A DNA stretch of 64,000 nt from Fimenecus sp045545735 (lineage in GTDB: Bacteria > Bacillota > Clostridia > Oscillospirales > Acutalibacteraceae), in assembly GCA_045545735.1 (NCBI GenBank), contig JAZQBM010000012.1, forward strand, positions 186,001-250,000, written 5' to 3'. A model generated the notes under the pieces. It was not told where the DNA came from and made no database searches. It saw nothing but the letters and a program-made list of their open reading frames with translations. Positions 34,523 through 43,715 of this stretch are shown one piece after another (the stretch's first letter is position 1; each line of letters begins with the position of its first letter). Position numbers and translations under genes: made by a program.

Positions 34523-35758
34523 ATGTTAATGTATATTGACCCGGGTACGGGAAGTATGCTTTTCACCATTTTGATTGGTGTTCTTGGTGCTGCATTCTAT
34601 TCCTTGAGAATGCTTTGGATTAAACTTCGCTTTAAACTTGGTAGTGGAAAGGTTGAGGCTGATTTGAAGGGTATTCCCTTTGTAATCTTTGCTGATGATA
34701 AAAGATATTGGTCAATTTTTGAACCGATTTGTCGTGAACTTGATAAGAGAGGTAAAGATGTTGTCTATATGACTGCATCTGAAGATGACCCTGCTCTTGA
34801 AAATACCTTTGAGCATATCAAGGCAGAATATGTTGGCAGTGAAAACAAGGCATTTGCCCGTCTTAATTTTTTAAATGCGACGATTGTACTTTCAACTACT
34901 CCGGGACTTGATGTTTATCAATGGAAGCGTTCAAAAGAAGTTAAATATTATGTTCATATACCTCACGCTGCAAGTGAGATTACTCTTTACAGAATGTTTG
35001 GCATTGACTATTATGATGCTATTCTTCTTTCGGGTGAATATCAGGTTCAAGATATAAGAAAGCTTGAGAAACTCCGTGAATTGCCGCCGAAAGAACTCGT
35101 AAAAGTCGGTATTCCTTATATGGACAAGATGATTGCGAGGCTTGAAAAAGAAGGTCCTGCTCCTGACCACGAAAGAACAGTACTTCTTGCTCCGTCATGG
35201 GGACAGAGTGCGATTTTCAGTGTTTATGGCAGTAGAATTCTCGATGTTTTACTTGCAACTGGTTATCATATTATTGTTCGTCCACATCCACAGTCATTTA
35301 AGTCTGAAAAAGAAATGCTGGACAAGCTAATGGCAGATTATCCTGAGTCAGAACAGCTTGAGTGGAATAGAGATACTGACAATTTCGATGTGCTTCGTCG
35401 TTCAGATATTCTTATTTCTGACTTTTCAGGTGTTATTTTTGATTTCTCATTGGTATATGACAAGCCTGTAATTTACACTAATCCTAATTTTGATGTAAGT
35501 CTTTATGACGCATGGTGGCTTGATACTCCACTCTGGACTACAACTGCACTTCCAAGACTTGGTGCTGAACTTACGGAAGAGAATATGAGCAATCTTAAAG
35601 AAGTGATTGATACCTGTATTTCTGACTCACAATATATTGAAGGTCGTCGTCAGGTTAAGGCGGAGACATGGGAGTACGTTGGTGAAGGTGCTGCACGTAC
35701 TGCGGATTATCTAATCAACAAATATGAAGAATTAACAGCAGAAAAGGAGGGGAAGTAA
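34523..35758 (+). CDS. CDP-glycerol glycerophosphotransferase family protein (TagB/TagF-like)
   Basis: 411 residues. It starts YIDPGTGSML and one transmembrane helix (about 10-30), then a GT-B fold matching the Glyphos_transf family: YYVHIPHAASEITLYRMFG, LLAPSWGQSAI, IIVRPHPQS and SDILISDFSGVIFDFSL. Family enzymes add or polymerise glycerol phosphate (or ribitol phosphate) on teichoic acid linkers. It is anchored on the cytoplasmic side. Starts a two-gene operon with the YidC-like/sulfatase fusion. The lic genes upstream suggest the polymer carries phosphocholine. Confidence 0.87.
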   Translation: MLMYIDPGTGSMLFTILIGVLGAAFYSLRMLWIKLRFKLGSGKVEADLKGIPFVIFADDKRYWSIFEPICRELDKRGKDVVYMTASEDDPALENTFEHIKAEYVGSENKAFARLNFLNATIVLSTTPGLDVYQWKRSKEVKYYVHIPHAASEITLYRMFGIDYYDAILLSGEYQVQDIRKLEKLRELPPKELVKVGIPYMDKMIARLEKEGPAPDHERTVLLAPSWGQSAIFSVYGSRILDVLLATGYHIIVRPHPQSFKSEKEMLDKLMADYPESEQLEWNRDTDNFDVLRRSDILISDFSGVIFDFSLVYDKPVIYTNPNFDVSLYDAWWLDTPLWTTTALPRLGAELTEENMSNLKEVIDTCISDSQYIEGRRQVKAETWEYVGEGAARTADYLINKYEELTAEKEGK

Positions 35759-35759
35759 T

Positions 35760-38540
35760 ATGTCGTTCTTTTCCGTATTAGAAACATTACTTATTGGCCC
35801 TCTTAAGTTAATATTTGAAGTTATTTATAATTTTGCTTATCGTTTTGTAGGACATCCCGGACTTGCAATTATCTTTTTAAGCCTTGTAATGAACATTCTC
35901 GTTCTTCCTTTATATCGTCAGGCTGATGCAATGCAGGAGGCTTCGCGTGATATAGAGAACAAGTTAAGTAAAGGAGTTGCACATATCAAGAAAACCTTTA
36001 GCGGTGACGAAAGAATGATGATTCTTCAGACTTATTATCGTCAGAATCATTACAAGCCAACCGATGCTTTGCATGGCTCGGTTTCATTACTTCTTGAAAT
36101 CCCGTTCTTTATGGCGGCTTATCAATTCTTGTCACACCTTGAAATTCTTAACGGTGCAACTTTTGGCCCAATCAAGGACTTGAGTCTTCCTGACGGGCTT
36201 ATTACGATAGGTGATTTTTCGATTAACCTTTTGCCTATTTTAATGACAGCTGTTAATGTTATTTCAAGTGCATTGTACCTTAAAGGTTTTCCAATGAAAA
36301 CTAAGGTGCAGTTGTATGCAATGGCAGCATTTTTCCTTGTATTCCTTTATACATCTCCTGCAGGACTTGTATTTTACTGGACTCTTAACAATGTGTTCTC
36401 ACTTGTAAAAACAATTTTCTATAAAATTAAGAATCCACAGAAAGTCCTTAGATTACTTACAGCCGTTATTGGTGTTTCATCAATTATCTTTGGTGGATTT
36501 ATATATGATAATCCGTCAACAAAGAAAAAGGTATTTTTGATTGCTTTGGGAATTGTTCTTATTGTTCCGTCATTTATGCCTGTTATCAAAAAGGCTGTTG
36601 CAGGTAAATTAAAGGATGTTGAACCAAAGCCTAATCGTAAACTCTTTATTGCAGGAGGACTTTATTTAACGGTACTTGTAGGTCTTTTAATTCCTACAAC
36701 ATTTATCTCAGCATCTCCTCAAGAGTTTATAGATATTACCTATTTCCACCACCCATTATGGTATGTTGTAAGTGCTGCTTGTCTTGCAGCAGGTACTTTC
36801 CTTGTATGGATGAGTGTTTTCTATTGGCTTGCGAATCCAAAGGGTAAGGTGATTTTTGAAGTTTTTGTGGGAATAATGTGCGTTGCAATGACTGTGAACT
36901 ATATGTTTTTTGGAACAGATTTAGGTAATATTTCAGCAACCTTACAATATGATAACGGATTATCATTTGCATTAAAGGAACAGCTTATTAACCTTGCAGT
37001 TATAGGCTTAATTGCTTTGGTAATGTATTTTATTGTTAAAAAGTGGAAATCAGCAGTTGCAACAATTCTTGTTATTGCGGTTCTAGCTCTTGGCGGAATG
37101 TCAGTTGTCCATATCAATACAATAAAGACTTCGGTTGAAAGTATTTCAACTGAAAGCCTTGAAGCAGGTGATGCACCTAATTTTGACATCAGTACAGAAG
37201 GACAGAATGTCGTTGTTATTATGCTTGACCGTGCAATGGGTGAATATCTGCCTTATCTTTTCAATGAAAAACCTGAATTAAAAGAGCAGTTTGCAGGCTT
37301 CACATATTATTCGAACACAATCTCTTATGGCGGAAAAACAAATTTTGGTGTTCCAGCGTTGTTGGGCGGATATGAATATACACCGGTAGAAATGAATAAG
37401 AGAGATGATGAATTACTTGTTAATAAGCACAACGAATCGCTTAAAGTTATGCCTGTGCTTTTTGCAAACAATGGGTTTGATGTTACAGTTTGCGACCCTG
37501 TCTATGCAAACTATCATTGGATTCCGGATTTATCAATTTATGATGAATACGATAATATTGATGCGTATATTACAAAGGGACGCTTCAGCGACGTAAGTCA
37601 AAAAGCTGATGTTATTTCAAACAACTACAGAAACTTCTTCTGCTTCGGTATAATGAAAACAATGCCCCTTGTAATTCAGAGCACAATTTATGACTTCGGT
37701 AACTACTGCAAGGTTGAAACAGGGGCTGAAGAATTGACTTATTCAACACAGAAGGCTACATCAATATCAACATCAACAGGTATGTCCAATTCGTTTATGC
37801 AGTCATATAACGCAATGGCAAGTCTTCCTAATATGACTCAGATTAAGTCAGAGGATAAAAACACATTCCTTTTCTTCTCATCAGACTTAACACACGAACC
37901 AATGCTTGTTCAGGAACCTGATTATGTTCCTGCTCCCGTAGTTGATAATACCCAGTTTGATGCTGAAAATATGACGCGTTTTAACCTTAACGGGAAAAAA
38001 CTCAGAGTAGAAACAGTAGCACATATGAGCCATTATCATGCAAATATGGTTGCTTTAATGCAGCTGGGTAATTGGTTTGATTATCTTCGTGAAAATGACG
38101 TTTACGATAACACAAAGATTATTATTATCGCTGACCACGGACAGAATATGAATCAGTTAGAGGATTTGATTGTAACCGATGACAATGGTGTAAAGAACGA
38201 TGTTTCATTCTATTTCCCATTGTTTATGGTTAAAGACTTTAACAGTACTGAATTTGCAACGTCAACTGAGTTTATGACTAACGCTGATGTGCCGACTATG
38301 GCTGTAAAAGATTTAATTCAAAATCCTGTTAATCCATTTACAAACAAGCCGATTAACAGTAATGAAAAAACAGCACACAGACAGTATATTATAAAATCAG
38401 TGAACTGGGATGTGACTGTAAATAACGGTAAAACCTTCCTTCCAGCTCAGTGGTGTAGTGTAGAAGACGATATTTGGGATAAAAACGATTGGGAATTTTA
38501 TAATGAGGAAACTGTTCTTAAAGAACACAGCTTTTCATAA
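35760..38540 (+). CDS. Fusion of a YidC/Oxa1-like membrane domain and an LtaS-like sulfatase-fold domain
   Basis: 926 residues. Residues about 1-225 match the YidC/Oxa1 insertase domain: GHPGLAIIFLSLVMNILVLPLYRQ, then EIPFFMAAYQFL and SPAGLVFYWTLNNVFSLVK. About 230-470 hold six or seven further helices. From about 480 an outer alkaline phosphatase/sulfatase-fold domain follows: metal-binding Asp490 in VVVIMLDRAMG, candidate nucleophile Thr527 in GGKTNFG (compare GKTSD of LtaS), and ADHGQN with Asp792 and His793. It probably transfers phospho-glycerol or phosphocholine groups to or from a wall polymer. The Arg of Gram-positive YidC two residues before the LPL segment is replaced (Asn45). Starts one base after the TagF-like gene. 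Confidence 0.85.
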   Translation: MSFFSVLETLLIGPLKLIFEVIYNFAYRFVGHPGLAIIFLSLVMNILVLPLYRQADAMQEASRDIENKLSKGVAHIKKTFSGDERMMILQTYYRQNHYKPTDALHGSVSLLLEIPFFMAAYQFLSHLEILNGATFGPIKDLSLPDGLITIGDFSINLLPILMTAVNVISSALYLKGFPMKTKVQLYAMAAFFLVFLYTSPAGLVFYWTLNNVFSLVKTIFYKIKNPQKVLRLLTAVIGVSSIIFGGFIYDNPSTKKKVFLIALGIVLIVPSFMPVIKKAVAGKLKDVEPKPNRKLFIAGGLYLTVLVGLLIPTTFISASPQEFIDITYFHHPLWYVVSAACLAAGTFLVWMSVFYWLANPKGKVIFEVFVGIMCVAMTVNYMFFGTDLGNISATLQYDNGLSFALKEQLINLAVIGLIALVMYFIVKKWKSAVATILVIAVLALGGMSVVHINTIKTSVESISTESLEAGDAPNFDISTEGQNVVVIMLDRAMGEYLPYLFNEKPELKEQFAGFTYYSNTISYGGKTNFGVPALLGGYEYTPVEMNKRDDELLVNKHNESLKVMPVLFANNGFDVTVCDPVYANYHWIPDLSIYDEYDNIDAYITKGRFSDVSQKADVISNNYRNFFCFGIMKTMPLVIQSTIYDFGNYCKVETGAEELTYSTQKATSISTSTGMSNSFMQSYNAMASLPNMTQIKSEDKNTFLFFSSDLTHEPMLVQEPDYVPAPVVDNTQFDAENMTRFNLNGKKLRVETVAHMSHYHANMVALMQLGNWFDYLRENDVYDNTKIIIIADHGQNMNQLEDLIVTDDNGVKNDVSFYFPLFMVKDFNSTEFATSTEFMTNADVPTMAVKDLIQNPVNPFTNKPINSNEKTAHRQYIIKSVNWDVTVNNGKTFLPAQWCSVEDDIWDKNDWEFYNEETVLKEHSFS

Positions 38541-38560
38541 AAAACTAACGCATAATACAA

Positions 38561-38593
38561 AAACCTTGAAGCAGTTTTGTTTCAAGGTTTTTT
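38561..38593 (+). terminator. Terminator after the fusion gene
   Basis: Ten-bp stem AAACCTTGAA/TTCAAGGTTT with a ten-base loop and six T. Confidence 0.9.
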
Positions 38594-38675
38594 ACAATAT
38601 AGAATAAATTCTGATTTTATCAATTTGTTGCGATATTCATTTTGTTATGCTATACTTATTTTTAGAGGTGAGCAT

Positions 38676-39656
38676 ATGCCAAACAAATTCAACTGGGCGA
38701 TATTAGGCTGCGGTAATATTGCAAATGATTTTGCACGTGAAATGAATAAAACGGGTGGCAAAGTTTATTCAGTTGCTAATCGTACATATGAAAAAGCTGT
38801 CAAATTTGCAGAAAAATATAATATAGAAAAAGTTTATGATAATATTGATGACTTGTTTTTAGATGCAAATGTAGATATTGTCTATATCGCAACACCACAC
38901 AATAAGCATATTGAGTATATTCTCAAAGCGTTAGAAAACGACAAACATGTGCTTTGCGAAAAGGCAATTACCCTTAATTCTCAAGAACTCAGTAAGGCAG
39001 TTAGCCTTGCTAATGAGAAAAAACTCATTTTAGCCGAGGCTATGACAATTTATAATATGCCACTTTATAACGAACTTGAAAAGATTATTAAGTCAGGGGA
39101 TTTAGGCGAATTCAGGCTTGCTCAGGTGAATTTTGGTAGTTTCAAAGAGTATGATATGACAAATCGATTCTTTAATATGGATTTAGCAGGCGGTGCGTTG
39201 CTTGATATAGGTGTTTATGCACTTTCTCTTGTAAGAATGTTTATGGATACAAAGAATGCTCAAATCCATTCGCAAGTCAAATTTGCCGAAACAGGTGCAG
39301 ACGAGCAGTCAAGCATTATAATCGAAAACGGAAAAGAGCAGATGGCGAGTGTAACGCTCTCACTCCACGCAAAACAACCAAAGCGTGCAACAATCTGTTA
39401 TGATAATGGCTATATCGAGATTTTTGAATACCCAAGAGCCGATAATGCAACAATCACATACACAAATGATGGTCATACACAAGAAATCATAGCAGGTAAA
39501 CTTGAAAATGCACTCTGCTATGAATTGCAGAATATGGAAAACGCCATATTAAATGGCAAAAACACAATGCGTCTAGATTACACAATTGATGTAATGAGTA
39601 TTATGACAAAACTACGAAACGATTGGAATATGAAATACCCGGAAGAAATAAAATAA
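38676..39656 (+). CDS. Gfo/Idh/MocA family oxidoreductase
   Basis: 326 residues. Rossmann NAD(P)-binding start NWAILGCGNIANDFAREM, YIATPHNKHIEYILKAL with the strand-turn motif, and CEKAITLN with the catalytic Lys of the family; GGALLDIGVYALSLVRMF follows. Acts on a sugar or cyclitol, possibly related to wall sugars, though it is a separate unit between terminators. GAGGTG precedes ATG 38676; a longer frame upstream overlaps the terminator and is rejected. Confidence 0.92.
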   Translation: MPNKFNWAILGCGNIANDFAREMNKTGGKVYSVANRTYEKAVKFAEKYNIEKVYDNIDDLFLDANVDIVYIATPHNKHIEYILKALENDKHVLCEKAITLNSQELSKAVSLANEKKLILAEAMTIYNMPLYNELEKIIKSGDLGEFRLAQVNFGSFKEYDMTNRFFNMDLAGGALLDIGVYALSLVRMFMDTKNAQIHSQVKFAETGADEQSSIIIENGKEQMASVTLSLHAKQPKRATICYDNGYIEIFEYPRADNATITYTNDGHTQEIIAGKLENALCYELQNMENAILNGKNTMRLDYTIDVMSIMTKLRNDWNMKYPEEIK

Positions 39657-39660
39657 CAAA

Positions 39661-39685
39661 ATGGCGAGAGTTAAACTCTCGCCAT
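39661..39685. terminator. Bidirectional terminator
   Basis: Eleven-bp perfect stem ATGGCGAGAGT/ACTCTCGCCAT with a three-base loop between convergent genes. Confidence 0.9.
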
Positions 39686-39696
39686 TCATTTTGCCT

Positions 39697-40569
39697 TTAT
39701 ATAATCTTGACCCCAAATCCGTCGCCTAAATCTCCGCCGTTAAGAATATACTCAACGCACTTTTTCTGCATTGTAGTAATTTGCGGTAATTGTTCAGTAC
39801 AACCGTAACTGCCTATCTTTTTCTTGTTTTTTAGCATAACTTTATTCTTGTATCTCACACTGAAAAGCCAACGGTATGCGGATGCAGGGTCTTCGCGGTG
39901 GCTTACAACATCCCAAAGTTCAGGAAATTTGAGAATGTTGCTACCTTCAGGCATAAACTCTTTGTTAGTAGGGTAGAGTAGCCAACTGTGACACATAAAC
40001 TTGTTGTCAGGGTATTCAGGGAAAAACTCTCTTATAAACTCTTGTGCCATAATAAATGATTTTTCACAAGCCTCAATGTCAAGTCTTTCACCGCGACAAA
40101 TATGCACATTCCAGATTTTATCACCAAACTTAATTTCTTCACCATTTTTGCTATATGAATTTGGCATATAATAAAACATTTTCTGATATTGAAGTCTGCC
40201 GATTTTGAAAATGTTCAAATTCATATGGTGCATAATCCAATTAAGTTCATTAAGACCGACTTTGTGCAAATTATCACGACAATCGTCAATCCATATTTTA
40301 ATGTCGCTCATTGTGTCAAAAAAGATTTCATCACTAATGCCTTTTTTCGCGTATCTATCTTTTACTTCAGGCAAAAATGCGTACACAAGACAAAGTTTTA
40401 TGAAGTCATCTTTTTTAAGATGGATTTCCCAACGATTTTTGTAACAGAATTTAAGATAACGAGAAATCTTTTTCTCGTGTTTTTTTATGTAATCTTCTAT
40501 TTGTTTCTGTAAATTTTCATCAGGATATATCTTCAAAAACAATTCTTTTGAACGAGTATAATCAATCAT
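39697..40569 (-). CDS. Acyltransferase-domain protein (DUF5596/GNAT_C-like)
   Basis: 290 residues. The pattern EIFFDTMSDIKIWIDDC, GLNELNWIMHHM and FKIGRLQYQKMFY, with a later FFPEYPDNKFMCHSWLLYP, resembles the two-part DUF5596/GNAT C-terminal family, proposed to be N-acyltransferase-like. No signal peptide. Start ATG 40569 has GGAGAA five bases upstream; the ATG at 40581 has none. Probably a separate gene; its substrate is unknown. Confidence 0.65.
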   Translation of the reverse strand: MIDYTRSKELFLKIYPDENLQKQIEDYIKKHEKKISRYLKFCYKNRWEIHLKKDDFIKLCLVYAFLPEVKDRYAKKGISDEIFFDTMSDIKIWIDDCRDNLHKVGLNELNWIMHHMNLNIFKIGRLQYQKMFYYMPNSYSKNGEEIKFGDKIWNVHICRGERLDIEACEKSFIMAQEFIREFFPEYPDNKFMCHSWLLYPTNKEFMPEGSNILKFPELWDVVSHREDPASAYRWLFSVRYKNKVMLKNKKKIGSYGCTEQLPQITTMQKKCVEYILNGGDLGDGFGVKII

Positions 40570-40601
40570 AATGTTCTCCATAAAAAATCAGTTTTATAAA
40601 A

Positions 40602-41948
40602 TTATTTTACAACCAAAATTTTATCAATATTATATTTCTTAAACAACTGCACATGCTTTTCTGTGATTTTCTCACCACTTACTGCAATAGGAATAGCAGG
40701 GGGACAAGATACAGTAGGACTTGCACAAACTCTGCCCACAGCATTTTTAACGCTGATTTCTTCACTTTCGCTGAAAATTGCCTCGCGAATTGTCATTACT
40801 CTTTCGCCAAACACAAAACTCATTGTATCTTCGTTATAATCGTTTTTTAAAGTCAGTTCAAGATTTTTGAAAGCAGTTTCAAGTTTCAGGAAATCCTTGT
40901 CTGTATTTTGCGGTGAAATCATAAATACAACAAAGTCATCATCTGCATATTCAGGTTCAATTCCGTATTTTCTGAAATGCTCGGCAAAATTGCCTTCATA
41001 TTCCGAAAAATCTGCAGTAATTTTTAATGGCTCGTAAAATTGTGGACTTGCAGTATTCCATACACCACATTCAACCATAATACGCGATATCTTTTCACAC
41101 TTTTCTGCACAGATTTTTATATCATCTCTAATTTTCTCGTCAATATATCTGTTGCACAAATCAAGCGATTGCAAAATAAGATACGACGGACTTGTTGAGC
41201 CAAAAATACTCATAGCATTGATTGCATTTCGTGAAAATCCGTATTTATCATTTTTTGCAATATGCAAATATCCGCCACCTGTAAGTACAGGTAAAGTTTT
41301 GTGTGCCGAATCGCAACACATATCAGCACCAAGGCTTATTGGGTGCATATCTTGTGGGCAAAATTTCAAATAACTACCGTGAGCATTGTCAACAAGTAAT
41401 GGAATATCAAACTCCTTGCAAACCTTTGAAAGTTCAGCAATATTCGCAACTTTGCCAAGATAATCGGGACTTGTTATGTATACCGCAAAAGGCTTTCTAT
41501 CAAGATTTTCAAGTGTATCTCGTAATTTGTCAGCAGTAACCATAGAACTGCACAAACTTTGTGTGCGTTCAGGATAAATCCACTCCACATCGGCGTCTAA
41601 TTTTGCAAGTGCGTAAACAAATGACTTGTGAGCATTTCGTCCCGCAAGTACAAAAGGTCTATGTGATTTGTCAGCTCTTAAATATGCAAGATAAAGCATA
41701 GCGTTGATGCTTTGGCTTGACCCACCTGCAGAGTAAATTGTTTTTGAAGTATCAAAAAGGCGAGAGGCATTTTCTTCGCTTTTGCGGATTATACCCGTAG
41801 GTGCATATAACTCGTCAGCACCTTTGATTTCAGTAATATCAAATTGCTCACAACCTAAAAAAGACACACCCTTATGACCCGGCATGTGAAGTCGGGCAGT
41901 ATTACTTTTAATGTAATTCTGCACAAAGTCAAAAATTGGTGTGTCCAT
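40602..41948 (-). CDS. Orn/Lys/Arg decarboxylase-like PLP enzyme
   Basis: 448 residues. RLHMPGHKG is the family opening; YSAGGSSQSINAML and LVDNAHGSYLKF surround the cofactor, and the Schiff-base Lys is in CDSAHKTLP. The C-terminal small domain is shorter than in the large inducible decarboxylases, matching the YaaO/SpeA-like group of Gram-positives. It probably decarboxylates arginine, lysine or ornithine. It ends about 30 bases before the GNAT-like gene. Confidence 0.88.
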   Translation of the reverse strand: MDTPIFDFVQNYIKSNTARLHMPGHKGVSFLGCEQFDITEIKGADELYAPTGIIRKSEENASRLFDTSKTIYSAGGSSQSINAMLYLAYLRADKSHRPFVLAGRNAHKSFVYALAKLDADVEWIYPERTQSLCSSMVTADKLRDTLENLDRKPFAVYITSPDYLGKVANIAELSKVCKEFDIPLLVDNAHGSYLKFCPQDMHPISLGADMCCDSAHKTLPVLTGGGYLHIAKNDKYGFSRNAINAMSIFGSTSPSYLILQSLDLCNRYIDEKIRDDIKICAEKCEKISRIMVECGVWNTASPQFYEPLKITADFSEYEGNFAEHFRKYGIEPEYADDDFVVFMISPQNTDKDFLKLETAFKNLELTLKNDYNEDTMSFVFGERVMTIREAIFSESEEISVKNAVGRVCASPTVSCPPAIPIAVSGEKITEKHVQLFKKYNIDKILVVK

Positions 41949-41961
41949 TTTAATTTTCCTT

Positions 41962-43335
41962 TTATTTTTCTTCGCTTTCAGCTACCTGAATCATCACAGC
42001 ACATTCGATACGCTTTTTGAAAAGTTCACAACCATATTCATAAATGCCCGTAATTTTTCCCGATGCGTGATATGAGTTAGCAGCACAACCGCCAGAGCAG
42101 TAAAGTTTTGCCCAACAGTCGTTACATTCAGGTCTTGCATAAGCATTACAAAGTTTGAATTCGTTCTGAATTTCTTTGTTTGTAACACCGTCCCAAATGT
42201 TACCGAGAAGATATTTTGTGTCACCAACAAATTGGTGGCAAGGGTAAAGTTCACCTGTAGGAGTAACTGCCATATATTCAGTACCTGAACCACAACCCGA
42301 AATTCTCTTGTAAATGCAAGGACCGTGTGTTAAATCAAGCATATAGTGGTAGAATGTAAAACCATTACCTGCCTTTTTACGCTTAATCATCTCTTTTGCA
42401 AGGATTTCGTACTGTTCAAAAAGAATAGGCAAATCTTCTTGAGTTAGTGCACTTGCATCTTCAGGTGCACATACAACAGGCTCCATACTAAGTTCAGTAA
42501 ATCCTAAATCAGCCATATGGAAAATATCGTTTGTAAAATCAATATTATTATGAGTGAATGTGCCACGCATATAGTAGTTTTTACCGCCACGTTTTTTCAC
42601 AAATTCTTGGAATTTAGGAACAATCAAATCATAACTTCCGCGTCCCATATAGTCAACGCGAAGTCTGTCGTGAACTTCGGGTCGTCCGTCAAGACTTAAA
42701 ACAACATTACTCATTTCCTTATTGCAGAAATCAATAACTTCGTCATCAACAAGTACGCCGTTAGTAGTAAGTGTAAAACGGAAATTCTTGTTATATATTT
42801 TTTCCTGAACACGAGCGTAAGCAACTAATTCTTTAACTACATTCCAGTTCATAAGTGGCTCGCCACCGAAAAAGTCAACCTCAAGATTATGACGAGTACC
42901 TGAATTTTCAATCAAGAAATCAAGTGCACGCTTACCAACCTCAAAACTCATTAAAGCACGCTCGCCGTGATATTTGCCTTGACTTGCAAAGCAGTATGAA
43001 CAGTTAAGATTGCAAGTGTGTGCAACGTGTAAGCAAAGTGCCTTGATTACAGTATTTCTGTTCTTGAAATCAAAAGCCATACTCTCATAAGTGTCAGGGG
43101 TATAAAGTTTGCCCGCATTTTCGAGAGATTTTACATCTTCAATGCAGTCAAGAACATCTTGCTTTGTGATTTCTTCATTTTTATATGTGTCAAGTATGTA
43201 CTTTACAATCTCGTCAGTGGTTTTGTCTTTATACATAGCGATTATATCGTATGCAACTTCGTCAACTACGTGAACAGAGCCACTGCAAGTGTCAAGCACA
43301 ATATTATAACCATTTAACTTATATTGATGTACCAT
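41962..43335 (-). CDS. scfB: SCIFF radical-SAM maturase
   Basis: 457 residues. Cys108, Cys112 and Cys115 in CNLNCSYC bind the radical-SAM cluster; FFGGEPLMNW and LTTNGVL are further SAM motifs. The N-terminal about 80 residues resemble a peptide-recognition domain, starting MVHQYKLNGYNIVLD. The C-terminal SPASM-type region has CHQF, CNDCWAKLYCSGGC and a later Cys for auxiliary clusters. Family members form thioether bonds between Cys sulfur and alpha carbons of the SCIFF precursor, which is encoded just upstream. Confidence 0.95.
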   Translation of the reverse strand: MVHQYKLNGYNIVLDTCSGSVHVVDEVAYDIIAMYKDKTTDEIVKYILDTYKNEEITKQDVLDCIEDVKSLENAGKLYTPDTYESMAFDFKNRNTVIKALCLHVAHTCNLNCSYCFASQGKYHGERALMSFEVGKRALDFLIENSGTRHNLEVDFFGGEPLMNWNVVKELVAYARVQEKIYNKNFRFTLTTNGVLVDDEVIDFCNKEMSNVVLSLDGRPEVHDRLRVDYMGRGSYDLIVPKFQEFVKKRGGKNYYMRGTFTHNNIDFTNDIFHMADLGFTELSMEPVVCAPEDASALTQEDLPILFEQYEILAKEMIKRKKAGNGFTFYHYMLDLTHGPCIYKRISGCGSGTEYMAVTPTGELYPCHQFVGDTKYLLGNIWDGVTNKEIQNEFKLCNAYARPECNDCWAKLYCSGGCAANSYHASGKITGIYEYGCELFKKRIECAVMIQVAESEEK

Positions 43336-43358
43336 AGTGTATCCTTTTCAATAAAAAA

Positions 43359-43383
43359 CAGGTAATACGCTATGCATTACCTG
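43359..43383 (-). terminator. Terminator-like hairpin between SCIFF and its maturase
   Basis: CAGGTAAT/ATTACCTG stem with T-rich sequence after it on the minus strand. Probably lets only part of the transcripts continue into the maturase gene, giving peptide in excess of enzyme. Confidence 0.75.
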
Positions 43384-43408
43384 CTTTTACAATAGATTTT
43401 GTTAAAAC

Positions 43409-43558
43409 TTATTTGCTTTCGCAGTTTTCACATTGTTGGTTAGCAACGCCACATGATGTCTTGCAAGCTGACTGGCAAGATGTCTGGCATTCACCACAAC
43501 CGCCTTTTTCAACAGAAGCTGTAAGGTCTCTTGTTTCGATTGTCTTGATTCTTTCCAT
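43409..43558 (-). CDS. scfA: SCIFF ribosomal peptide precursor
   Basis: 49 residues. It starts MERIKTIETRDL and has the diagnostic Cys core CGECQTSCQSACKTSCGV, then CENC near the end. The classical family has six Cys in about 45 residues; here I count seven (positions 21, 24, 28, 32, 36, 43 and 46). GGAG lies seven bases before the ATG. The precursor is a substrate of the radical-SAM maturase encoded next and is nearly universal in Clostridia; its final role is unknown. Confidence 0.95.
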   Translation of the reverse strand: MERIKTIETRDLTASVEKGGCGECQTSCQSACKTSCGVANQQCENCESK

Positions 43559-43660
43559 TTTGAAAACTCCAATCTTGAAAAATTTGAATAGGGCAAACCC
43601 TTGATTTCATTTACCTAAAAAGTATATCACAAGGCTTATTTTGTGTCAAGATATTTATTT

Positions 43661-43694
43661 TGTAAGGGAATGCTATAGTTAGCATCCCCTTACA
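43661..43694. terminator. Hairpin after the ketopantoate reductase gene
   Basis: A 15-base arm TGTAAGGGAATGCTA pairs with TAGCATCCCCTTACA with one mismatch. No real T tract on the minus strand, so termination is uncertain. Confidence 0.45.
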
Positions 43695-43715
43695 AAAATT
43701 TATGTATTTAGTTAA

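Noticed and set aside
43402..43596. 64-codon minus-strand frame over the SCIFF gene
   Set aside because: It is a different frame from the clearly conserved SCIFF peptide (43409-43558) and has no family resemblance.
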